Below, piece after piece: positions 51,046-60,127 of a stretch of 64,000 nt of DNA. The stretch's first letter is position 1; each line of letters starts with the position of its first letter. The notes below the pieces were generated by a model. That model had not been told where the DNA came from. It worked only from the letters and a program-made list of their open reading frames with translations, and made no database searches. The stretch covers positions 1,990,001 through 2,054,000 of the forward strand of contig NZ_CP104850.1 of the NCBI RefSeq assembly GCF_028864635.1. The letters run 5' to 3'. A program made the position numbers and the translations under genes. Source of the stretch: Cloacibacterium sp. TD35. GTDB lineage: Bacteria > Bacteroidota > Bacteroidia > Flavobacteriales > Weeksellaceae.

Positions 51046-52743
51046 ATGATTCCTTCAAAAAAAAGAATTTTAATCATCGCTATACTCTTTTTTTTACCAT
51101 TTTATATTTTTTCACAGCTTTCTGTAAATTATAATAAGTTAGAAGAAAATATAATTAATTATAAAATTTCTGAATCGGATAGATGGAAATTAATCTACAA
51201 TTATATTAATATCGCAAAAAAAAATCAAAATAATGAAGCTATTATCAATTCATATAAAATAGCAAGTGTTTATTCTATTTTTCCCGAAAATTTAAAATAT
51301 GCTGACAGTGCATTAATAATTAGCAAAAAATTAAATTCTCCAAAATTTCTTGCGATTACTTATCTGAATAGAGGAATTATTTCTATGGATAATTCTGAAT
51401 ATATAAAATCACTAGATGATGTTTTAACTGCTCATAAATACGCTTTGACTTCTGAAGATTATTATTATATATTTAAGTCAAAATATTATATTGCACAAAA
51501 CAAAATTTATCTTGGCCAGATTAAAGATGCTAACAATATTTTAAAAGAATGTGTTTCATTTTTCAAAAAAAACACCAATACTAAAGAATACGGAAAAGAT
51601 TACATTCAAATGTATATTTTTTCAATGATGAATTACATTGATACAAATTCTAAACTAAATAAACAAAAAGAAAATCTATCTTTAATAAAAGAAGTTATAA
51701 ACTTTTGTGATAAAAATAAATTAGAAAATTACATCCCTTATTTTTTATCTTCCGAAGGAACTGATGCTTATTATCTTAAAAACTATTCTGTGGCAATTAA
51801 TAAACTTAAAAAAGCACAACATTTATATCAAGATAGTTGGCCTCATTACACAGAAATTTTCTATATAGGAATGTCTTATTGGAAATTAGGAAATAAAAAA
51901 CAAGCTGTAAAATATTTCGAAAAACTAGATAAAGAATATTATAAAGATAAAAATCAAGATCCTCAGTTCAGACCTGCTTACGAATTACTTATAGAATACT
52001 ACGCTTCTAAAAATAATACCAATAAGCAACTCGAATACATTAACAAATTAATGTCTTTGGATAAATCCTACGAAAAGAACTACAAATATCTTTTTGCTAA
52101 AATTCATAAAGAATATGATACAAAAAAGCTTATTGACGAAAAAAACAGCATTGAAAATAACTTAAAAATTCATCAATATATTACCATTTTCATCATTATA
52201 TTAAGTATATTGATTATTTCGTTTTCTACTTATAAATATCTCCAGATGCAGAGAAGATACAGAGAGCGATTTAAACAAATGATTTCACAAAAAAATACAG
52301 AAATCGAAAAAATGCCAGTTACAATCGTTGAAGAGAATAAAAAAACAACTCCAAAAATCGCAGGTCTTAGTGAATCAACTATTACATATATTCTAGAACA
52401 GTTAGAAATTTTCGAAAAAGAACAGCTATTTCTGGATTCGAAAATCACTCAAAAACTGCTCAGCGAAAAGTTAGGAACCAACCCTACTTATCTCTCTAAA
52501 ATCATCAATACATACAAAAAGAAAAACTTCAGCAATTATCTCAATGACTTGAGGCTAGAATATATTGTGGAACTACTCAAAACAGAACATAAATACTTGA
52601 ATAGAGATATAAAAGAATTGGCAAATATTGCAGGTTTTACAAATGCTGAGGCATTTTCGGATAACTTCCAGAGAAGATTTGAGATTAAACCTTCATACTT
52701 CATTAAAATGATGAGGGAAAATATTAAAACTTCCTCTCTATAA
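51046..52743 (+). CDS. Membrane TPR-AraC regulator C, 565 aa
   Basis: Signal segment MIPSKKRILIIAILFFLPFY, TPR-like repeats, TM at about 378-399, AraC HTH at 466-558. Sequence from residue 237 to almost the end is nearly identical to B; the sensor-side N-terminal 236 residues differ strongly. The final residues (KTSSL) are encoded by bases that also form the 3' end of the convergent polyprenyl synthase gene (20-bp overlap). The gene arose by tandem duplication with sensor divergence or by recombination. Confidence 0.8.
   Translation: MIPSKKRILIIAILFFLPFYIFSQLSVNYNKLEENIINYKISESDRWKLIYNYINIAKKNQNNEAIINSYKIASVYSIFPENLKYADSALIISKKLNSPKFLAITYLNRGIISMDNSEYIKSLDDVLTAHKYALTSEDYYYIFKSKYYIAQNKIYLGQIKDANNILKECVSFFKKNTNTKEYGKDYIQMYIFSMMNYIDTNSKLNKQKENLSLIKEVINFCDKNKLENYIPYFLSSEGTDAYYLKNYSVAINKLKKAQHLYQDSWPHYTEIFYIGMSYWKLGNKKQAVKYFEKLDKEYYKDKNQDPQFRPAYELLIEYYASKNNTNKQLEYINKLMSLDKSYEKNYKYLFAKIHKEYDTKKLIDEKNSIENNLKIHQYITIFIIILSILIISFSTYKYLQMQRRYRERFKQMISQKNTEIEKMPVTIVEENKKTTPKIAGLSESTITYILEQLEIFEKEQLFLDSKITQKLLSEKLGTNPTYLSKIINTYKKKNFSNYLNDLRLEYIVELLKTEHKYLNRDIKELANIAGFTNAEAFSDNFQRRFEIKPSYFIKMMRENIKTSSL
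51754..52732 (+). repeat. 979-bp near-identical segment, copy in C
   Basis: Partner of 49722-50700; offset 2032 bp. Amino-acid differences seen are only Thr/Ile in the TM, Lys/Arg and Tyr/Ser near the C-terminus. Confidence 0.9.
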
Positions 52744-53701
52744 CATAATCAAGCATCAAATTAAGAGAGTGTTTCGCGTCAGAATCAGGAAATTCTGCGA
52801 GGATATTTTTTGCTTTTTGCTGAAAATCTTTCATAACCCCAATTGCATAATCCAATCCACCAGATTTTTTCACAAATTCTATCAGCTCTTTTACTCTTTT
52901 TTGGTCGTTATTATATCTTTTAATAGTATTCAAATAGTACTTTCTATCAGCTTCATTCGCCGTTTTCAGAGTATGAATAAGCGGCAAAGTCATCTTTTGC
53001 TCTTTAATATCAATCCCAACTGGTTTTCCAATAATATTTTTAGAAAGATAATCAAACAAGTCGTCTTTGATTTGGAACGCCATACCTGTATAGGTACCAA
53101 AATCTTGCATTTTTTTGGCTAAAACTTCATCAGCTTCATTAGACAAAACGCCTACTTCGCAACAAGCAGCAATAAGTGTAGCCGTTTTTTGACGAATAAT
53201 TTCATAGTAAACGTCTTCTGTAATGTCTAATTTTCTGGCTTTTTCTAATTGAAGCAACTCCCCTTCAGACATTTCTCTGATGGTTCTAGAAATAACAGCC
53301 AATAAATCAAAATCTTTATTATCAGTAGAAAGTAAAACTGACTTAGAAAGCAAATAATCACCTACTAAAACAGCGATTTTATTTTTCCATAAAGCATTGA
53401 TAGAAAAGAAATTACGACGTTTAAAACTTTCGTCTACTACGTCATCATGAACCAAAGTAGCAGTGTGAATCAATTCAATCATAGAAGCGCCGCGAAACGT
53501 CTTTTCGTTTACATTTCCTACCAATTGAGCGGTAAGAAATACAAACATAGGTCGCATTTGCTTTCCTTTGGTGGTTACAATAAAACGAGTAACTTTATCA
53601 AGCAAAGGAACTCTACTTTGCATAGATTCATAAAACTTTTGTTCAAAAAGTTTCATTTCTTCGTTAATCGGCTTCTTGATTTCTTCTACAATGTTTGACA
53701 C
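52724..53701 (-). CDS. ispB: Polyprenyl (octaprenyl) diphosphate synthase
   Basis: A 325-aa trans-prenyltransferase that builds the side chain of quinones. First Asp-rich motif DDVVDESFKRRN with D86, D87 and D90; second motif DDLFDY. Start chosen as GTG at 53701 (product begins MSNIVEEIKKPINEEMKLFE), because the upstream frame to 53746 has no homology and GTG-Ser-Asn-Ile fits the family. Convergent with regulator C, and the two overlap by 20 bp. The chain length is inferred. Confidence 0.93.
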   Translation of the reverse strand: MSNIVEEIKKPINEEMKLFEQKFYESMQSRVPLLDKVTRFIVTTKGKQMRPMFVFLTAQLVGNVNEKTFRGASMIELIHTATLVHDDVVDESFKRRNFFSINALWKNKIAVLVGDYLLSKSVLLSTDNKDFDLLAVISRTIREMSEGELLQLEKARKLDITEDVYYEIIRQKTATLIAACCEVGVLSNEADEVLAKKMQDFGTYTGMAFQIKDDLFDYLSKNIIGKPVGIDIKEQKMTLPLIHTLKTANEADRKYYLNTIKRYNNDQKRVKELIEFVKKSGGLDYAIGVMKDFQQKAKNILAEFPDSDAKHSLNLMLDYVIERKF

Positions 53702-53798
53702 GCTATAAATTGAATGATTATTGACAATAAGTATAAAATCATACAAATATAATTAATTAAAACTATTCTTGCATAATCAAAAGAATGCAATAAAAAAA

Positions 53799-54656
53799 TT
53801 ATTTTAATTTTTCTATTGGAATAAAATACAAACGCTGTTTTACACTGAAAATAAACTTAGAAAAATCTTCATTAGAAATGTAAATTCCATCTTGGTTTAC
53901 TGTAATTCCTTCTACTTGACCTATCGAAAGAAAAGAACCTAACTTATACTTTTTCAATGGTTTAGAGAAAAATAATCCTTCAGAGTTTCTCTCAAAAATC
54001 ATCAAATACACTTTCGCTTTTTTAGTATAACCTACCACATATAATTTTCCTTGAAAGTAAGCAGCATCTGTAATGACGAATCCTGCATGAAAAGACTCCA
54101 AACTTACAAGTGATTGATTTTCTGAATCTTGTAAATCAATAGTATAATGAGAAATATTTTTAGAACTCCATTCTTTCGAAAAAACATGAACTTTTTCATT
54201 GAGAAAAATCATGGCTTCTGCATCAAAATTATGTGAAAGATATCGCGTAGAAAAATCGTTTTGTATAGAATAATTCAAAGAATTTTTAGAATAATTACCC
54301 TGAAAATCAGTTTTATAAATAGCTAAATCTCTTCGATTTCCTGCATTATTTCCGAAATCGCCTATATAAAAATTTTCACCATCACTGGTAATAGCCTCCC
54401 AATCTTTATTCGGGAAATCTGTTTTCAGTTTTGATAAAATTTTACCCGAATTTTTATCAATTTCAAAAATTTCATTGGTATTGCCACCATCATTTAAGGT
54501 ATAGAGCTTATCTTTAAGAAAAGTAAGGCCAGATGTTTCTTTTAAAGAATCTGATAATGTGGCAATTTTGTATTTCCTAAGAGCTAACTTTTCTGTTTTT
54601 TGAGAAAAAGAAAAAAGAAAACTAAAAAAAAGAAAAACAAGAATGATTTTTTTCAT
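53799..54656 (-). CDS. Secreted propeller-like protein, 285 aa
   Basis: Start set at MKKIILVFLFFSFLFSFSQ, a clear signal peptide. The mature part has repeated beta strands of SdiA-regulated/NHL-like type: LKDKLYTLNDGGNTNEIFEI, ITSDGENFYIGDFGNNAG, AYFQGKLYVVGYTKKAK, VNQDGIYISNEDFSKF. No catalytic motif recognised. It begins 6 bp after the rlmN stop, so it is cotranscribed with queA and rlmN. Function unknown. Confidence 0.78.
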   Translation of the reverse strand: MKKIILVFLFFSFLFSFSQKTEKLALRKYKIATLSDSLKETSGLTFLKDKLYTLNDGGNTNEIFEIDKNSGKILSKLKTDFPNKDWEAITSDGENFYIGDFGNNAGNRRDLAIYKTDFQGNYSKNSLNYSIQNDFSTRYLSHNFDAEAMIFLNEKVHVFSKEWSSKNISHYTIDLQDSENQSLVSLESFHAGFVITDAAYFQGKLYVVGYTKKAKVYLMIFERNSEGLFFSKPLKKYKLGSFLSIGQVEGITVNQDGIYISNEDFSKFIFSVKQRLYFIPIEKLK

Positions 54657-54661
54657 AGAGT

Positions 54662-55699
54662 TTATTCTCCAGAATTTTTGTTGGCCAATTGTCCACAAGC
54701 AGCATCGATGTCTCCACCTCTACTTCTTCTCACCAAAGCAGTGATACCCGCTTTTTCTAACTCACGAACATATTTTTCTTCGGCCTCTACACTTCTATGG
54801 TCGAATTTTCCTTCACCAATTGGGTTATATTGAATCAAATTCACTTTACAAGGAACTTGTTTACAATATTTTATCAAGGCTTTTATATCTTCATCACCAT
54901 CATTAATTCCTTTCCAAACACAATATTCAAAGGTGATTCTGCTTCCAGTTTTATCATACCAATATTGCATCGCTTCCATAATTTCTGTTAACGGAAATTT
55001 ATTAGAAAAAGGCATTATTTCGTTTCTTTTATGTTCTATTGCGGAGTGTAATGATAGCGCTAGTTTTACTTTTAGATTTTCATCAGCAAGCATTTTCATC
55101 ATTTTCGGAATTCCAGATGTAGAAACGGTAATTCTTCGTGCTGACATTCCTAAACCATCTTCTTGAGTGATTTTTCTGATGGCATCTACTACGTTTTTAT
55201 AGTTCATCATGGGCTCTCCCATTCCCATAAAGACGATATTAGATAATGGTCTATCAAAATACAGTTTGCTCTGTTTATCAATCAGTGCAACTTGGTCTAC
55301 AATCTCGGCAACTTCGAGATTTCTCATTCTTTTGAGTTTTGCTGTTGCACAAAATTCACAATTCAAGCTACAACCCACCTGAGAAGAAACACATGCGGTA
55401 GTTCTAGACTCTGTAGGAATAAGAACAGATTCTACCAAAAGTCCATCATGAAGTTTCACTCCATTTTTGATGGTTCCGTCTTTAGATTTTTGCAATAAAT
55501 CTACAGAAATAGGATTAATGGTAAATTCTTGGGAAATTTTTTCTCTCAACTCTTTAGAAAGGTTGGTCATTTCATCTATTGAGTGTAGATTTTTAGACCA
55601 TAACCAATCATAAACCTGTTTCGCACGAAAAGGTTTTTCGCCAAGAGTGACAAAATATTCTTTGAGTTGTTCTAAACTTAATGTTCTGATGTCTTTCAT
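54662..55699 (-). CDS. rlmN: 23S rRNA A2503 / tRNA A37 methyltransferase RlmN
   Basis: A 345-aa radical SAM enzyme. Cluster motif C-x3-C-x2-C in GCSLNCEFCATAKLKRMRN; FMGMGEPMMNYKNV and the second Cys region RRSRGGDIDAACGQL. It methylates C2 of adenosine 2503 in 23S rRNA and can methylate tRNA. Start set at MKDIRTLSLEQLKEYF; the 22 codons upstream arise from a repeat-rich region. Downstream of queA, upstream of the 285-aa secreted protein. Confidence 0.95.
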   Translation of the reverse strand: MKDIRTLSLEQLKEYFVTLGEKPFRAKQVYDWLWSKNLHSIDEMTNLSKELREKISQEFTINPISVDLLQKSKDGTIKNGVKLHDGLLVESVLIPTESRTTACVSSQVGCSLNCEFCATAKLKRMRNLEVAEIVDQVALIDKQSKLYFDRPLSNIVFMGMGEPMMNYKNVVDAIRKITQEDGLGMSARRITVSTSGIPKMMKMLADENLKVKLALSLHSAIEHKRNEIMPFSNKFPLTEIMEAMQYWYDKTGSRITFEYCVWKGINDGDEDIKALIKYCKQVPCKVNLIQYNPIGEGKFDHRSVEAEEKYVRELEKAGITALVRRSRGGDIDAACGQLANKNSGE

Positions 55700-55708
55700 A
55701 TAAAAAAG

Positions 55709-55772
55709 TCTCGCAGATTCAGCAAATTTAGCAGATTTTAATTCATCTGCAATATCAGCCAAATCTGCGAGA
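55709..55772. repeat. Inverted-repeat element between queA and rlmN
   Basis: TCTCGCAGATT (55709-55719) and AATCTGCGAGA (55762-55772) are perfect 11-bp arms; between them GCAGATTT-like units recur. It resembles a known type of intergenic repeat in this group, in which GCAGATTnAGCAGATTT is repeated. It separates rlmN from queA without breaking either. Confidence 0.7.
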
Positions 55773-55791
55773 AAATTATTTTAAATTAATC

Positions 55792-56841
55792 TTACAATAT
55801 TAACATTGCATCTCCGTAAGAATAGAATTTGTATTCATTTTTCACGGCTTCTTCATAAGCGTGCATGATAAAATCTGTTCCTGCAAAAGCTGCAATCATC
55901 ATAATTAATGTAGATTTTGGCGTGTGGAAATTAGTAATCATAGCATTTGCTACACCAAAATCATAAGGTGGATAAATGAATTTATTCGTCCAACCTTGAT
56001 AAGCAGAAATCTTTCTGTTAGAAGAAACTGAAGTTTCTAATGCTCTCATTGTAGTAGTTCCTACTGCACAAATTCTTCTGTTTTCTTCTCCAGCTTTATT
56101 AATAATATCTGCTGTTTTTTCGTCAATAATTGCTTCTTCACACTCCATTTTGTGCTTAGAAAGATCTTCAACCTCAATTGGGTTAAAAGTTCCTAAACCT
56201 ACGTGAAGAGTAACTTCTGCAAAGTTAATTCCTTTGATTTCTAGACGCTTCATTAAGTGCTTAGAAAAGTGTAAACCTGCAGTTGGAGCTGCTACTGCAC
56301 CTTCTATTTTAGCATAAATGGTTTGGTAACGTTCTGCATCTTCTGGTTCTACATCTCTTTTGATGTATTTAGGAAGTGGAGTTTCTCCTAATTCTTTTAA
56401 TTTAGCGCGGAACTCATCATAAGAACCATCAAATAAGAATCTTAGAGTTCTACCTCTAGATGTAGTATTATCAATTACTTCTGCAACCAAAGATTCGTCT
56501 TCTGTAAAGAAAAGTTTGTTCCCAATTCTAATTTTACGAGCTGGATCTACTAATACGTCCCAAACTCTGGTTTCCTTATCAAGTTCTCTTAATAAGAAAA
56601 CTTCGATTTTAGCACCAGTTTTTTCTTTGTTTCCGTATAGTCTAGCTGGGAAAACTTTGGTATTGTTAAAGATAAATAAATCGTCTTCGTTAAAATAATC
56701 GATTACGTCTTTAAATAGTTTATGTTCAATGGTTTGTGTCTTTCTGTCAAGAACCATTAATCTTGCTTCGTCTCTGTGTTCTGAAGGGTGTTCTGCCAAT
56801 AAATGTTCTGGCAAGTGAAAATTGAAATCAGATGTTTTCAT
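55792..56841 (-). CDS. queA: tRNA preQ1 ribosyltransferase-isomerase QueA
   Basis: A 349-aa enzyme of queuosine synthesis that moves the ribosyl part of SAM onto preQ1 in tRNA. N-terminal [61 protein letters not shown] and [18 protein letters not shown] are standard. Full length. -7 element TATATTTG (minus) at 56878-56885, TTG 21 nt further. Followed by rlmN in the same direction. Confidence 0.97.
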   Translation of the reverse strand: MKTSDFNFHLPEHLLAEHPSEHRDEARLMVLDRKTQTIEHKLFKDVIDYFNEDDLFIFNNTKVFPARLYGNKEKTGAKIEVFLLRELDKETRVWDVLVDPARKIRIGNKLFFTEDESLVAEVIDNTTSRGRTLRFLFDGSYDEFRAKLKELGETPLPKYIKRDVEPEDAERYQTIYAKIEGAVAAPTAGLHFSKHLMKRLEIKGINFAEVTLHVGLGTFNPIEVEDLSKHKMECEEAIIDEKTADIINKAGEENRRICAVGTTTMRALETSVSSNRKISAYQGWTNKFIYPPYDFGVANAMITNFHTPKSTLIMMIAAFAGTDFIMHAYEEAVKNEYKFYSYGDAMLIL

Positions 56842-56877
56842 AAAATTTACGGATTTTATTTAAAATTTTTAAGCCTG

Positions 56878-56885
56878 CAAATATA
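56878..56885 (-). promoter_or_regulatory. Promoter -7 element for queA
   Basis: Minus-strand TATATTTG with an upstream TTG at a 21-nt spacing, slightly long. About 37 nt upstream of the queA ATG. Confidence 0.5.
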
Positions 56886-56931
56886 CGATATGAAAACAGG
56901 GGTTGTCAAGTGTTTTGAGATATTTATTTTT

Positions 56932-57564
56932 TTAATCAATAAAACTAAGAGTTTTAGGTAGATGAATAGTTAAATTAATTTTTTCTATTTCTGAAGATTC
57001 TTTTAGAGAATTTTCATTATAAAATATTCTATCAATAAGATAACTTCCATTTTCATACTCTAATAATTTAGAAAAAATTTTTCTCTTAGCATCAGTATTA
57101 AATTCTAAAGGAAAATGTAAAATTAAATTATTTTCGAAACTTTTAAGTTTAATTTTAAAATTCATTTTTCGTTTCGGATAGCCTTCATATTTATATTCAA
57201 AACTAATTTTATAATCATATTCATCATTATAGAGTTTTTCAGTATTTACATTTTTAATAATACAATCATTAGCCAATAATTTGTTTGAATTTAAATAAAT
57301 AAAATCCGATTGTTCTAATTTCTGAACTATTTGAAATGTATGACCTATATTTTTATCTTAATCTAATAATCTTGCATAAACTTCATTTCCTCTATCATAG
57401 AAAAAAATAGAAACATTAACATTTTTAGAATATATTAAATGTTTAGATGCCCCCTCATAATCATTGGAAATTGATCTACTATTTAGCATATAATCAAACT
57501 GATACTCTTGAGAAAAAACAAATAAAGAAAATAGTAAAACGAAAGAAATAAATAGTTTTTTCAT
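56932..57564 (-). pseudogene. Exported protein gene split by one in-frame TAA
   Basis: Two reading frames on the minus strand are in the same frame and separated by a single TAA at 57358-57360. The first part (68 codons) has signal peptide MKKLFISFVLLFSLFVFSQ. The second part continues directly (DKNIGHTFQIVQKLEQSDFI...) and reads on to a stop at 56932. Ignoring the TAA the protein is 210 residues without frame shift. Its start overlaps the glycosylase stop in ATGA, so it is translationally coupled. Either a recent nonsense mutation, a sequencing error, or genuine read-through. No known domain. Confidence 0.8.
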
Positions 57565-58052
57565 GGTAAATAGTTTTTAATTTTTTGCCAAGATAATAAT
57601 TTTTCATCGTACTTCAAACTTGCATGAGCAGGGCTTGTAGAAGGTAAAACCGTTATGGGCAGATGAAAATCTTTTGGTAAAATTTTCAATAAATTTTTAT
57701 AAGATTTTTGTCCGTTGCAGAAAACAGCTTTTATGTTTGGATAATTGTGCAGCAACTCTCCTATTTTATTACTCTCTTCATTTCGGATTTCAGAATCTAA
57801 ACTTCCTTTTCTTTCGCAAGTGTCTATTACATCCCAAAGTGCAACGTGATATTTTTCTAAAATTTTAATTCTTTCAGAATAATCTGTTGTGAATTCTTCA
57901 TTAAAAAGTTCAAAAATAATTTTCCAGAATTTGTTTTGAGGATGTGCGTAATATTGTTGCATTTCCAAAGATTTTACCCCTGGAATAGAGCCTAAAATCA
58001 GAATTTTCGATTCGTTATCAATGATTGGTAGAAATGATGAAATTTTTTGCAT
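57561..58052 (-). CDS. Uracil/deoxyinosine DNA glycosylase-like protein
   Basis: A 163-aa protein of the uracil-DNA-glycosylase superfamily. Motif 1 region is LGSIPGVKSLEMQQYYAHP, followed by NKFWKI; motif 2 region is STSPAHASL. The Asn/Asp usually present in the motif-1 loop is not obvious, which fits the DNA-deoxyinosine glycosylase group (family 6) rather than true Ung. It would remove deaminated bases from DNA. Start codon abuts a terminator; the next gene overlaps its stop in ATGA. Confidence 0.78.
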   Translation of the reverse strand: MQKISSFLPIIDNESKILILGSIPGVKSLEMQQYYAHPQNKFWKIIFELFNEEFTTDYSERIKILEKYHVALWDVIDTCERKGSLDSEIRNEESNKIGELLHNYPNIKAVFCNGQKSYKNLLKILPKDFHLPITVLPSTSPAHASLKYDEKLLSWQKIKNYLP

Positions 58053-58086
58053 AAAAAAATTGCGATAGAAAACTACCGCAATTTAA
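58053..58086 (-). terminator. Intrinsic terminator after the S9 peptidase, abutting next start
   Basis: Minus-strand AAATTGCG...CGCAATTT stem (with GTAG/CTAT extension) followed by TTTTTTT, immediately before the ATG of the glycosylase (58052). Confidence 0.8.
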
Positions 58087-58109
58087 TATTAATTTTTAAT
58101 TCTTAATTT

Positions 58110-60101
58110 CTACAAAGTTTCTTTCAACCAATCGAAGAATTCTCTTTGCCAAACTAAACCATTTTGAGGGTGTAAAACCCAGTGGTTTTCATTAGGGAAA
58201 TAAAGGAATTTGGTTTTAAGACCTTTCATTTTTGCTGCTTGAAAAGCTTCCTGACCTTGTTCATAACCCACTCGGAAATCAAGACCTCCTTGAATTACCA
58301 TAATTGGTTTATTCCATTGGGCAACAAAATTGATTGGATTAAAATCAGTATATGCTTTTGGTAAAGGGTTTTCCCAAGGCGAACCTAAATCCCAATTCGC
58401 AAACCACAATTCTTCAGTTGTTCCGTACCAAGATTTCATATCGAAAAGTCCGTCATGAGCAATGAATGTTTTAAATCTATTTTCGTGAACTCCAGCCAGC
58501 ATAAAAACACTGTAACCACCGTAACTAGCTCCTACTGCAGCCATTCTATTACCATCTACATAAGGTAAAGTTTTAGCAAAATCTGCCGCCGCTAGATAAT
58601 CTCTGATTGGTTGTCCTCCCCAATCTTTAGAGATATCTTCGTTCCATTTGGTTCCCCAACCTGGCATTCCTCTTCTGTTTGGTGCAACTACGATATAATC
58701 ATTTGCAGCCATCAAAGCGAAATTCCAACGGGTAGAGAAAAATTGAGTCAATGCAGATTGTGGACCACCTTGACAATATAAAAGTGTAGGATATTTTTTA
58801 TTCGGATCAAAATTTGGTGGATAATGGAACCAAACTCCCATTTCTTTTCCATCAGAAGTTTTTACCATTTTCAGTTCAGATTTGCCTTGAGATAATTTAG
58901 CATAAGTATCTTTATTTATGGAAGTTAGCTGAATCATACTTCCGTCTTTAACATTAACTTTAAATAAATCTGCATTATGATTAATATCTGTTCTGGTTAC
59001 TAAAATACTTCCGCTTTGGAAGGCAATAATTTCATTCACATCAAAATTACCACCAGAAATTTGCTTCACTTTCCCATCTAAACCAATGTGGAAAAGCTGT
59101 TTTACACCTCTGTATGCGGTAGAAAAATAAATATTTTTAGAATCTGGACTCCATGCTATATCTCCCACTACACTTTCGTCCCAAGATTTAGTAAGATTTG
59201 TGATTTTTTTAGAAGTCAAATCCATCACTACAATATCATTTTTATCTGCTTCATAACCATCTCTCGCCATAGATTGCCAAAGCAAAGACTTTCCATCTGG
59301 TGAAAACTTAGGATTTACATCATAACCCATCATTCCTTCTGTCCAGTTTTCAGTTCTACCAGAAGCTAAATCATATGCGTAAATATCTGTATTAGTGCTT
59401 GTTGCATAATCCTTACCCGATTTTTTCTTGCAAACGTATAAAACCTTAGAAGAATCTGGACTCCAAACGAAATCTTCGCTTCCGCCATGAGGTTTTTGAG
59501 GAGAATCAAAAGGTAAATTTTCTAATAAATCTTTAGCTTTAGCAACATCTTCACCTACATTGGCTACAAAAACGTGATTGTATTTTCCTTCGTTCCAAGC
59601 GTCCCAATGTCTATGGTTAAGGTCTGTATAGATTTGAGCTGTCGTTTTAGGAAGGTCAGAATATTTGTCTTTTCCTAACAAATTTTCTACGTGAACTGAC
59701 TTACTGAAAGCGATTTTTTTACCATCAGGAGAAATGATAATATTGTCTGCATCACCTATAGTATAAAATTCAGCCCATGTTAATCCTCTGTCTTTAGAAA
59801 TATAGATTTTATCGCCTTCTGAAGCGTAAATTCCATTTTTATCCCACTGAATTAAAGATTTTTTGCCAAAATCAACTTTAGAAGTTTGATTTTTTGACAA
59901 ATCGTAGTAAAAGTGTTCTTTGTTGGTCTTTTCGGTTTTCAAATCTACTTTTCCTACGCTGTAGAATAACCCAGATTGAGACGGTTCTACTGCAGTAACC
60001 GAGAATTTATTAAGTGTCCAGAGAATTTCTGGCGTCATCACTTGTTGTGCTTTCATAAGGAAAGGTGCTGCTAGAGCGATAATTGTATGTTTTAGTTTCA
60101 T
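58110..60101 (-). CDS. Secreted S9 peptidase (DPP-like), 663 aa
   Basis: Signal peptide MKLKHTIIALAAPFLMKAQ, N-terminal beta-propeller (SPDGKKIAFSKS, WSPDSSKVLYVC, WSPDSKNIYFST) to about 400, then alpha/beta-hydrolase. Triad: Ser526 in GASYGGY, Asp in QGGLDFRVG, His in NENHWVL. Double-Glu anchor motifs of DPP4 are not clear, so an acylaminoacyl/dipeptidyl-type S9C peptidase is as likely. Exported. Follows DUF1697 at 26 bp in the same direction. Confidence 0.9.
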   Translation of the reverse strand: MKLKHTIIALAAPFLMKAQQVMTPEILWTLNKFSVTAVEPSQSGLFYSVGKVDLKTEKTNKEHFYYDLSKNQTSKVDFGKKSLIQWDKNGIYASEGDKIYISKDRGLTWAEFYTIGDADNIIISPDGKKIAFSKSVHVENLLGKDKYSDLPKTTAQIYTDLNHRHWDAWNEGKYNHVFVANVGEDVAKAKDLLENLPFDSPQKPHGGSEDFVWSPDSSKVLYVCKKKSGKDYATSTNTDIYAYDLASGRTENWTEGMMGYDVNPKFSPDGKSLLWQSMARDGYEADKNDIVVMDLTSKKITNLTKSWDESVVGDIAWSPDSKNIYFSTAYRGVKQLFHIGLDGKVKQISGGNFDVNEIIAFQSGSILVTRTDINHNADLFKVNVKDGSMIQLTSINKDTYAKLSQGKSELKMVKTSDGKEMGVWFHYPPNFDPNKKYPTLLYCQGGPQSALTQFFSTRWNFALMAANDYIVVAPNRRGMPGWGTKWNEDISKDWGGQPIRDYLAAADFAKTLPYVDGNRMAAVGASYGGYSVFMLAGVHENRFKTFIAHDGLFDMKSWYGTTEELWFANWDLGSPWENPLPKAYTDFNPINFVAQWNKPIMVIQGGLDFRVGYEQGQEAFQAAKMKGLKTKFLYFPNENHWVLHPQNGLVWQREFFDWLKETL

Positions 60102-60127
60102 TTTATAATGATTTTAGCGGTCTAAAA

